The translations under genes were made by a program, and so were the position numbers. Of a stretch of DNA of 8,616 nt, positions 1-5,309 are shown in pieces. Numbering within the stretch: position 1 is the first letter of the stretch; each line of letters starts with the position of its first letter. The DNA is from Tannerella sp. (GTDB lineage: Bacteria; Bacteroidota; Bacteroidia; Bacteroidales; Tannerellaceae), in contig JAISOP010000123.1 in assembly GCA_031275525.1 (NCBI GenBank), positions 1 to 8,616 on the forward strand. Reading direction: 5' to 3'. The notes under the pieces are model-generated. The model did no database searches, was not told where the DNA came from, and worked only from the letters and a program-made list of their open reading frames with translations.

Positions 1-13
1 TTGAGATTCTCAA
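1..13. repeat. 13-nt perfect palindrome at window edge
   Basis: TTGAGA-T-TCTCAA is a perfect dyad with 6-bp arms. It is followed at 15-36 by a weaker hairpin (AAGCC / GGCTT plus two inner pairs). Read on the minus strand, that second hairpin is followed by TTTTT and then the palindrome, so it resembles an intrinsic terminator for leftward transcription, but no leftward gene ends here in the window. It may belong to the end of a gene or element lying to the left. Function is unknown. Confidence 0.35.
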
Positions 14-99
14 AAAGCCTCCTTGCAGGGCGGCTTAATGCATGGCGACAATTTGAAATGCACCCCCCCCTACACCCCCAATCCTCCCGTTTTATTTCT

Positions 100-107
100 T
101 ATCTTTG
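100..107 (+). promoter_or_regulatory. Putative -7 promoter element for the ABC exporter
   Basis: TATCTTTG matches the Bacteroidota sigma-ABfr -7 consensus TAnnTTTG exactly. It lies 63 bp before the ATG at 171, which would give a leader of about 55-60 nt. No clear TTTG/TTG -33 element is seen 19-21 bp upstream; that place is taken by C-rich DNA including a run of eight C at 63-70. The call rests on the -7 match and position only. Confidence 0.4.
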
Positions 108-170
108 TTGCCCTCACTGCCTGCCGGCGATTCCGGGGCCGTTGTGTTTTATATATTGTAACGATTAGAA

Positions 171-2015
171 ATGAAAGATTTTATCCGTGTCCTGAAGCGA
201 TTCATTCCGCCATATAAGAAATATATGGTATGGAATATTGTGTTTAATTTCCTGTCCGCCGTTCTGAACCTGGGCGCTTTTGCGCTGATTATTCCCATCC
301 TGAACATCCTGTTCAAGGTGGAAGAGAAGGTATATGATTTCATGGCATGGAACTTTCATCCGGCCTCCCCGGAATCCTGGAAGGAACTGCCCGGCACGAT
401 GATCAACAATTTCTACTGGTACATCAGCGAACTGATTTCCACGCGGGGCGCGACCTATACGCTCCTGATGGTCGGCGTAGTGCTGGTGGTGATGACCTTC
501 TTCAAGGTGGCGGCCATGTACCTGGCGTTCTATACCATGATTCCGATACGCACTGGCGTAGTGCGCGACATCCGTAACCTGATCAACCGGAAAATCACGG
601 AACTGCCGCTGGGTTTCTTCTCCGAAGAACGGAAGGGTGACATCATTGCCCGTATTTCGGGCGATGTGAATGAGATCGAGACCTCCATCATGAGTTCGCT
701 CGACATGCTGTTCAAGAACCCGATACTGATACTCATCTATCTGCTGGCGATGATCCTCATCAGTTGGCAACTAACCCTGTTCGTATTGGTTCTGTTGCCG
801 GTAGCCGGCTATGTAATGGGGCAGGTGGGGAAAAAACTGAAGCGGAAATCACTGCATGGACAAAACCAGTGGGGCATCCTGATGAGCCAGATTGAAGAGA
901 CGTTGAGCGGCCTGCGCGTCGTCAAGGCCTTCAATGCCGAAAAAAAGATACAGGCACGCTTCGAACAGACCAACGAAACCTTCCGGCACATCACCCACCG
1001 CATTTACAGCCGTCAGCAGATGGCGCACCCGCTGAGCGAATTTCTCGGCACGCTGACGATTGTCATTATCCTGTGGTACGGCGGGATGCTGATTCTGGGC
1101 GACCACAGCCCGATTGACGCATCGGTATTCATCTTCTACCTCGTTGTTTTCTATAGCATCATCAATCCCGCCAAGGACCTGAGCAAATCGGTTTACGCCA
1201 TCCAGAAGGGACTGGCCTCCGTCGAGCGGATCGACAAAATCCTGGAAGCCCAAAGCCCTATCCAGTCGCCGGCGCATCCCAAGCCGGTGTCGATGAACGA
1301 GGCCATCGAATACCGCAATGTCTGGTTCCGTTACCATCAAGACTGGGTGTTGAAAGGCGTCAACCTGCGGATTCCGAAGGGAAAAACGATTGCGCTGGTA
1401 GGGCAGTCCGGTTCGGGGAAAAGTACGCTCGTCGATTTGCTGCCCCGCTTCTACGACGTGGAGAAAGGAAAAATCACGATCGACGGGACGGACGTGCGGG
1501 AAGTGTCGCTGTATGACTTGCGCGAACTGATGGGCAATGTAAGTCAGGAGGCGATCCTGTTCAATGACACCTTCTACGGGAACATCGTATTCGGTGTCGA
1601 ACGGGCAACGCCGGAGCAGGTGCGGGAAGCTGCGCGGATTGCCAATGCCCACGAGTTCATCATGGCCACGGAAAACGGCTATGACACCAATATCGGCGAC
1701 CGGGGCGGCAAACTCTCCGGCGGACAGCGCCAGCGCATCAGCATCGCCCGTGCCATTTTGAAGAATCCGCCGATCCTGATCCTGGACGAAGCCACCTCGT
1801 CGCTCGACACCGAATCGGAACGGCTGGTACAGGAAGCCCTTGAAAACCTGATGCAAAACCGCACGACGATTGTGATTGCGCACCGGCTCTCGACCATCCG
1901 CAACGCCGACGAGATTTGCGTCATGCACGAAGGCGAGATTGTGGAACGCGGACAGCATGACCAATTGATGCAGCGGAATGGCTATTACAGGAAACTGTGC
2001 GACATGCAGCGGTGA
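171..2015 (+). CDS. MsbA-like ABC exporter (fused permease/ATPase half-transporter)
   Basis: This 614-aa inner-membrane protein is a type IV ABC exporter half-transporter expected to work as a homodimer, flipping lipid (lipid A core in MsbA) or exporting hydrophobic compounds using ATP. The N-terminal permease shows six hydrophobic segments near residues 20-48, 96-121, 183-199, 202-219, 291-309 and 318-334. The nucleotide-binding domain is intact: A-loop Tyr388, Walker A GQSGSGKST 411-419, Q-loop Gln459, signature LSGGQ 515-519, Walker B ILILDE with catalytic Glu540, D-loop SSLD 543-546 and switch His571. Length is usual for the family. The ATG at 171 is preceded by an A-rich stretch without a clear Shine-Dalgarno site. 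It stands alone and converges on the downstream regulator. Substrate cannot be read from sequence; MsbA proper or a multidrug exporter are both possible, so no symbol is given. Confidence 0.95.
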   Translation: MKDFIRVLKRFIPPYKKYMVWNIVFNFLSAVLNLGAFALIIPILNILFKVEEKVYDFMAWNFHPASPESWKELPGTMINNFYWYISELISTRGATYTLLMVGVVLVVMTFFKVAAMYLAFYTMIPIRTGVVRDIRNLINRKITELPLGFFSEERKGDIIARISGDVNEIETSIMSSLDMLFKNPILILIYLLAMILISWQLTLFVLVLLPVAGYVMGQVGKKLKRKSLHGQNQWGILMSQIEETLSGLRVVKAFNAEKKIQARFEQTNETFRHITHRIYSRQQMAHPLSEFLGTLTIVIILWYGGMLILGDHSPIDASVFIFYLVVFYSIINPAKDLSKSVYAIQKGLASVERIDKILEAQSPIQSPAHPKPVSMNEAIEYRNVWFRYHQDWVLKGVNLRIPKGKTIALVGQSGSGKSTLVDLLPRFYDVEKGKITIDGTDVREVSLYDLRELMGNVSQEAILFNDTFYGNIVFGVERATPEQVREAARIANAHEFIMATENGYDTNIGDRGGKLSGGQRQRISIARAILKNPPILILDEATSSLDTESERLVQEALENLMQNRTTIVIAHRLSTIRNADEICVMHEGEIVERGQHDQLMQRNGYYRKLCDMQR

Positions 2016-2065
2016 AAACAATCAAATCTGCCGTCAGCAGGTAAGCGAATCCTTGAATCTCCGCA

Positions 2066-2542
2066 TCATCCTTTTTCCGGGTGGAATACTTCGTAAGTAT
2101 GGTCGGAAAAGAAAATCATGATTTGGCTGATTTTCTTTGAAGGCGTTTCCATAGAAACAAATGTATCCTTTATCACCGTAGCGGTTGGCGACAAATCGCC
2201 CGGCACCGTTTCCTTGCTCACAGGTTCCGGAACAGGTTCCTTACGGGGCATGGATTCTTTCGGAGTTCCGGGTTTGCCGGATGTTACATTTGTAAACATA
2301 TCGGTTTGTTTCATTTGCGGATGATTGGATATGTTTCGTTGCATCTGTCCAATACCCAGTAACAACCATTCCGGACTAATATCCTGAAACCGCGTGAGGA
2401 TTTTAGTCAACACATCTGCGCTCACCTTATTTCTTTCATTCAGGATATGGGACATGGCCGCGCGTTGAATCCCGATTTCTTCCGCAAATTTGGAAGAAGA
2501 CAATCCTTTGGTGTTCATAACTTGAATAACTCGCTCTTTCAT
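2066..2542 (-). CDS. XRE-family helix-turn-helix transcriptional regulator
   Basis: This 158-aa protein has an N-terminal Cro/C1-type HTH at about residues 3-62: helix 2 around SKFAEEIG (17-24), recognition helix around QRAAMSHIL (26-34), then ISPEWLLLG (55-63), a WLL-G ending common in Bacteroidota XRE proteins. A polar, Pro/Lys/Glu-rich linker (about 85-125) leads to a short hydrophobic tail, KISQIMIFFSDHTYEVFHP, which may be a small beta module for dimerisation or partner binding (inference). The ATG at 2542 is chosen because AAGGGAA sits 5 nt before it; an upstream in-frame TTG at 2566 lacks such support and would add eight residues before the usual M-K-E-R start. No ligand or partner domain is recognised. 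It converges on the ABC exporter with a 50-bp gap. The repeats upstream (2622-2745) are candidate operators, suggesting autoregulation, unproven. Confidence 0.88.
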   Translation of the reverse strand: MKERVIQVMNTKGLSSSKFAEEIGIQRAAMSHILNERNKVSADVLTKILTRFQDISPEWLLLGIGQMQRNISNHPQMKQTDMFTNVTSGKPGTPKESMPRKEPVPEPVSKETVPGDLSPTATVIKDTFVSMETPSKKISQIMIFFSDHTYEVFHPEKG

Positions 2543-2547
2543 TGCAT

Positions 2548-2554
2548 TTCCCTT
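2548..2554 (-). promoter_or_regulatory. Shine-Dalgarno-like site fixing the regulator start
   Basis: On the minus strand AAGGGAA lies 5 nt upstream of the ATG at 2542. Such a purine-rich site is absent before most other genes in the window, and it supports the shorter 158-aa form of the regulator. Confidence 0.6.
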
Positions 2555-2606
2555 ATAATAAAACAACTGTCATTTTGTCTGTATTCATATCTATCGAATA
2601 AGTTTA

Positions 2607-2614
2607 CAAATATA
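2607..2614 (-). promoter_or_regulatory. Putative -7 promoter element for the XRE regulator
   Basis: On the minus strand TATATTTG matches TAnnTTTG exactly, 64 bp before the start codon at 2542, predicting a leader of roughly 55-60 nt. No convincing -33 TTTG is visible. The 8-bp palindrome TTCCGGAA (2622-2629) lies just upstream, between the -7 and -33 positions, where a bound repressor could block polymerase (inference). Confidence 0.45.
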
Positions 2615-2651
2615 ACACTATTTCCGGAATAACGCGAGATTTGTTTGTATA

Positions 2652-2666
2652 TTGTTGTAACAACAA
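2652..2666. repeat. 15-bp perfect inverted repeat, possible operator
   Basis: TTGTTGT-A-ACAACAA is a perfect dyad with 7-bp arms and a single central base. It lies about 40 bp upstream of the regulator's -7 element. Its size and symmetry suit a dimeric HTH protein, so it may be an operator for the adjacent XRE regulator or a divergent promoter. This is inference from position and symmetry. Confidence 0.4.
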
Positions 2667-2686
2667 ATTGAAATCGGACGGTTTAC

Positions 2687-2745
2687 AATTGTATCATACG
2701 AGGGGTGAGTGACTCATCGCCGGAACGGATAGAATTGTATCATAC
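2687..2745. repeat. 13-bp direct repeat pair flanking an 11-bp palindrome
   Basis: AATTGTATCATAC occurs at 2687-2699 and again at 2733-2745, a 46-bp period. Between them, TGAGT-G-ACTCA (2706-2716) is a perfect 11-bp dyad. The arrangement could be a multi-site regulatory region or a small duplication. It ends about 35 bp before the 18-codon mini-ORF. Confidence 0.5.
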
Positions 2746-2780
2746 ACCGCTATCCAATGGGGATTATAGGAAAAGATTAC

Positions 2781-2837
2781 ATGAAAAAAACGGGCATTGT
2801 TTTCGTCGTGATGTATCTCCTGCATGGGAAAAAATGA
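2781..2837 (+). CDS. Possible 18-aa leader peptide or gene remnant
   Basis: An ATG preceded by AGGAAAAG (5-nt gap) opens MKKTGIVFVVMYLLHGKK then TGA. The Lys-Lys start followed by a hydrophobic run looks like the n- and h-region of a signal peptide that stops early. It could be the 5' stub of a decayed exported-protein gene, a small membrane peptide, or chance. No continuation in another frame was recognised before the hairpin at 2899. Expression is unproven. Confidence 0.2.
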   Translation: MKKTGIVFVVMYLLHGKK

Positions 2838-2898
2838 AACCTGTTCGGACACGAAACGGTAACACGGCGGAAACATGCAAAGCCTTTCCGGAATCCAA

Positions 2899-2960
2899 AG
2901 ATTCAATCATTCAAAGATTCAAAAAAAACGAGCCTTTTGAATAATTGAATGATTGAATCT
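2899..2960. repeat. Long AT-rich hairpin (16 bp + 8 bp stem)
   Basis: AGATTCAATCATTCAA (2899-2914) pairs perfectly with 2945-2960. After a symmetric 2x2 internal loop (AG/AA), ATTCAAAA (2917-2924) pairs perfectly with TTTTGAAT (2935-2942), leaving a 10-nt loop. The heptad GATTCAA is repeated in the left half. TTTT follows at 2967-2970, so it could end rightward transcripts, although the stem is AT-rich, unlike a usual intrinsic terminator. It sits directly beside the palindromic element at 2969-3139. Confidence 0.75.
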
Positions 2961-2968
2961 GTCTTATT

Positions 2969-3139
2969 TTGGGAACCTCTAAGACCCCCAATGCTACGCT
3001 ATGCTCCGCAGAAACAAAAGAAAAGGTCCGCGAATATCCGCGAATAAAATTATTCGCGTTCATTCGCGTGCATTCGCGGACAACTTTTTCTTTCTCTGCG
3101 GAGCGAAGCGTAGCGTTGGGGGTTTTGAGAGGTTCCCAA
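2969..3139. repeat. About 170-bp mosaic palindromic element, no coding capacity
   Basis: The ends TTGGGAACCTCT (2969-2980) and AGAGGTTCCCAA (3128-3139) are perfect 12-bp inverted repeats. Inward, the arms stay complementary with one 1-nt indel and a few mismatches through the pentamer CCCCC/GGGGG, CTACGCT/AGCGTAG and GCTCCGCAG/CTGCGGAGC, to about 3011 and 3096. A core of 10-bp units lies at 3026-3081. There is no transposase and no obvious flanking target duplication. It resembles a non-autonomous dispersed repeat of the MITE or REP/BIME kind, or a large structured RNA or DNA site. Whether it is dispersed cannot be decided from one copy. Confidence 0.7.
3026..3081. repeat. 10-bp-period CGCGAAT array with dyad symmetry
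   Basis: Two units run forward (GTCCGCGAAT, ATCCGCGAAT at 3026-3045). After a short AT spacer, three run inverted (ATTCGCGTTC, ATTCGCGTGC, ATTCGCGGAC at 3052-3081). Outer units pair perfectly over 10 bp (3026-3035 with 3072-3081), and the centre forms a stem CGCGAATA/TATTCGCG (3039-3046 with 3051-3058). The exact 10-bp period puts the motif on one face of the helix. Function is unknown. Confidence 0.7.
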
Positions 3140-3835
3140 TAATATTCCGGCCAAAATCCAAAAAAGCCGCTTTACAGGTTTTCATGTTTGAAATATCGCT
3201 TTAAGTAACATACGTCAAATTACTGGTTTCTAATAGTATATCATGCCATAAAATCTGCTTTTTCGCGAACATTCACCGGAAAAGATTCATTTGTAAACAA
3301 AATAGTTGAAGTATTACTCCCGAATGATCGTTTAATAATCTGGGTTTCATCGTATTTTGAATAGAAAAACACGGTCTTACATGATTAATGATAGAAATGT
3401 GTCGGATTAATTTTGTTTACATCGAAGTTGGAACATGTGTGTATTTCGGAACTAATTTATGGTGGTTACATTTGTGTTTAACCGAAGTTTGTCACAATTG
3501 TTTCCTTGGTGCGCGTATATCATTGTTACTTTACATTTCTATCATTCGAGAAGCCGACAATTGGGCGTACTTCTACTTTTGTATATCTACTTTGTATAGA
3601 AGATGTACATTGATACTTGAGTTCTTGCCGAAAATCAGTGTGGATAGCGAACTCGCGAGCGGGACTATTTTCGCTCGGAGAATCGTTTCCATGCACATCG
3701 TGCGGGAAATAATTTACAATATGCGATTCATGCGGACATCCCTCGACCGGCTTTATGCAGCGTTTAAGTTTCAAACCACATCTTATCCGTGTATGTAAAG
3801 TGCGTACAGGTGTTATTAATTTGGAAAATAAAATT
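3140..3835. other. AT-rich 0.7-kb leader with no convincing gene
   Basis: This stretch is markedly richer in A and T than the flanking genes. Open frames here have odd compositions (many Cys, Trp and Tyr), no start signals and no recognisable domain. Three forward matches to the -7 consensus TAnnTTTG occur, at 3408-3415, 3467-3474 and 3574-3581, none with a clean -33 element; one may drive the barrel and lipoprotein genes. Small dyads are TTCGCGAA (3262-3269), CTCGCGAG (3652-3659) and a 6-bp hairpin CGAGCG/CGCTCG (3656-3677). No tRNA or known riboswitch was recognised. Confidence 0.5.
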
Positions 3836-4660
3836 ATGAGATGTCATCTACCGTATCATTTGTTTTTTGTGTTGTTTGCCGTTTGTCCTTTGCTGACTGC
3901 TCAAACGGGATTTCCGCAGGCTGACCGGAAGAAAAAGCATAACATCCGTATCGGTTTTGAGATGGGTGTCAATTCTTATTTCGGCGATATAAAAAAACCG
4001 GCGCTGTTGCGTGAGTTTAATTCCGAACTTAGTGACGGATACGGTTTTTCTAATGATGGAGCGAATCAAGCCTTTACGTCAGTGGGATGGGGTGTCAAAC
4101 CTGAATTTTTCTTCGGCAAAAACCGCTGGGGGATTGCGAGCGGTCTCCGGTTTTCGCGCTATTTGACGACTTTGGAACCGCACAGTGATTTCTTTTACTG
4201 GAAGGTTCGCCAGGAGGATTTGCTGACGGACTATCTGACGATTCGCAAATTCTCGCAAAAGAGTTATTTCCTTGGCATTCCGCTGGAACTGCGATTTTTT
4301 ACCAACAATCGGGATTTGCCGTTCCAAATCTATTTCAAAATCGGCTCCGCTTTCAATTACAGGCTTTCGACGGACAACGATGTGGTGTTCGGAGAGCCGT
4401 CCATGGACAAATACGCCGGAAGGGTCGATGAGGAAATCGGCGAGCCGGACAGGTTCCATGTGTACGTATATCCCGCCCTTGGGTTCAAGATCGGAAGGTA
4501 CAGGACGGGGCACACTCCCTGGTTCAATCTGGAATTTCATCTCCCGGGGATGTTGCTCCAGTCCGGCGTATCCTCCTTTTCTAAATCAGCGTCGGGACCG
4601 GGCGCTGCTCTTACGGTACAAATTCCACTGGGACCAATGGCGCCTATCGGTTCAAATTAA
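3836..4660 (+). CDS. Outer-membrane beta-barrel protein, function unknown
   Basis: This is a 274-aa exported protein. A signal peptide spans residues 1-22 (hydrophobic 9-20, likely cut LTA/Q at 22-23). The mature part shows about eight amphipathic strands with aromatic girdles, near residues 35-49, 82-93, 97-110, 143-156, 162-176, 206-219, 228-239 and 254-266. This is consistent with a small eight-stranded outer-membrane barrel of the porin-like/PorT-like kind seen in Bacteroidota. No OmpA peptidoglycan-binding domain follows, and the last residue is Asn rather than Phe. The ATG at 3836 is chosen because it starts the signal peptide; an ATG at 3755 would put 27 polar residues before it. The lipoprotein gene follows after 37 bp, so the two are probably co-transcribed. 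The specific role (structural, transport or secretion-associated) cannot be read. Confidence 0.8.
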   Translation: MRCHLPYHLFFVLFAVCPLLTAQTGFPQADRKKKHNIRIGFEMGVNSYFGDIKKPALLREFNSELSDGYGFSNDGANQAFTSVGWGVKPEFFFGKNRWGIASGLRFSRYLTTLEPHSDFFYWKVRQEDLLTDYLTIRKFSQKSYFLGIPLELRFFTNNRDLPFQIYFKIGSAFNYRLSTDNDVVFGEPSMDKYAGRVDEEIGEPDRFHVYVYPALGFKIGRYRTGHTPWFNLEFHLPGMLLQSGVSSFSKSASGPGAALTVQIPLGPMAPIGSN

Positions 4661-4697
4661 CTTTTCTATATTCACTAAACACGAAAACAGAACCTTT

Positions 4698-5309
4698 ATG
4701 AAAACAAATTTAATCCTCCCCGCCTGTCTGCTCGCACTGCTCTCTGCATGTTCGGACATAGAGCGTACGATTTTTATTCGCGATGACCACGATTCGAACC
4801 TGCCGGCCTACACCGAATGGGGATACAATTCTTTCGGGGCAAAATACGAACGGCTTTATTTCTTTGTTCACAAAAGTATTGTGCCCTGTAAAATAACGCA
4901 TTGGGAAGGACGGTTGCATTTTTCCCTGGCGGGTATCCTGGGCGAGGATACGTATGGCTATTACGACAGTCTCTATCCCGAAACCATGACGCTGACGGTT
5001 TCCTTTCCCGCCGAACCGATGTATGAGTACAGGGATTTGGTGGCTTTGCACGGACGGGTCATCGACCTGGCCGACGCGTCCTGTGAGGTGAACATAGAGC
5101 GGACGGACCAAACGGGCCTGACCGTGACACCGATTAAGGGGCACCTGACGTTCCGGCGTGCACAGTTGTTGCGTATTGACGAAAAGGAAAACCGGGTGAT
5201 TCTGTCCGGCAACTTCGACTTGCAGTTCCTGGCAAACGGCAAACCGGAAAGCATCGCCGACGGACGCTTCGACGTGGGTATTTACACTGATTTTTACAGC
5301 TTCGACTGA
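4698..5309 (+). CDS. Hypothetical lipoprotein with surface-export-like signal
   Basis: This is a 203-aa protein with a type II signal peptide, hydrophobic core 5-15 and lipobox LSAC (15-18), so Cys18 is lipidated. The next residues, S-D-I-E (19-22), resemble the Ser/Asp-rich lipoprotein export signal that sends Bacteroidota lipoproteins to the cell surface. The body is beta-rich, with Cys64 and Cys129 as a possible disulfide pair. The C-terminus has a G-x-F-x-L...DGRFDVGIY pattern (171-196) of a kind common in small Bacteroidota lipoproteins of unknown function (from memory). The ATG at 4698 is chosen because it starts the signal peptide; the frame stays open far upstream only as an overlap with the barrel gene. 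No strong ribosome-binding site is visible. It is probably co-expressed with the barrel gene and may sit on or in the barrel. Its end overlaps the oppositely oriented oxidoreductase gene by 16 bp. Confidence 0.8.
   Translation: MKTNLILPACLLALLSACSDIERTIFIRDDHDSNLPAYTEWGYNSFGAKYERLYFFVHKSIVPCKITHWEGRLHFSLAGILGEDTYGYYDSLYPETMTLTVSFPAEPMYEYRDLVALHGRVIDLADASCEVNIERTDQTGLTVTPIKGHLTFRRAQLLRIDEKENRVILSGNFDLQFLANGKPESIADGRFDVGIYTDFYSFD

Noticed and set aside
849..2021. Long open frame of 390 codons on the minus strand
   Set aside because: It is antisense to the complete ABC exporter, whose motifs are all intact; the minus-strand translation has no recognisable domain.
2016..2065. Intrinsic terminator between the exporter and the regulator
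   Set aside because: Only a 4-bp CTGC/GCAG stem at 2028-2040 with no T-run is present, which is too weak to call.
2705..2944. 79-codon plus-strand frame starting at GTG
   Set aside because: It starts inside the TGAGTGACTCA dyad and runs through the long hairpin; the composition is not protein-like and there is no Shine-Dalgarno site.
3026..3081. CRISPR array
   Set aside because: The units are only 10 bp, change orientation and have no spacers; no cas gene is present.
2969..3139. Invertible promoter segment like those of Bacteroides surface loci
   Set aside because: The arms are imperfect beyond 12 bp, the enclosed DNA is itself palindromic with no promoter match seen, and no recombinase gene is nearby.
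3526..3774. Open frame of 82 codons on the minus strand
   Set aside because: No start signal, promoter or recognisable protein pattern, and it sits antisense to another doubtful frame.
3388..3798. Open frame of 136 codons on the plus strand in the AT-rich leader
   Set aside because: Cys-, Trp- and Tyr-rich composition, no ribosome-binding site, no domain, and it runs on towards the barrel gene start.
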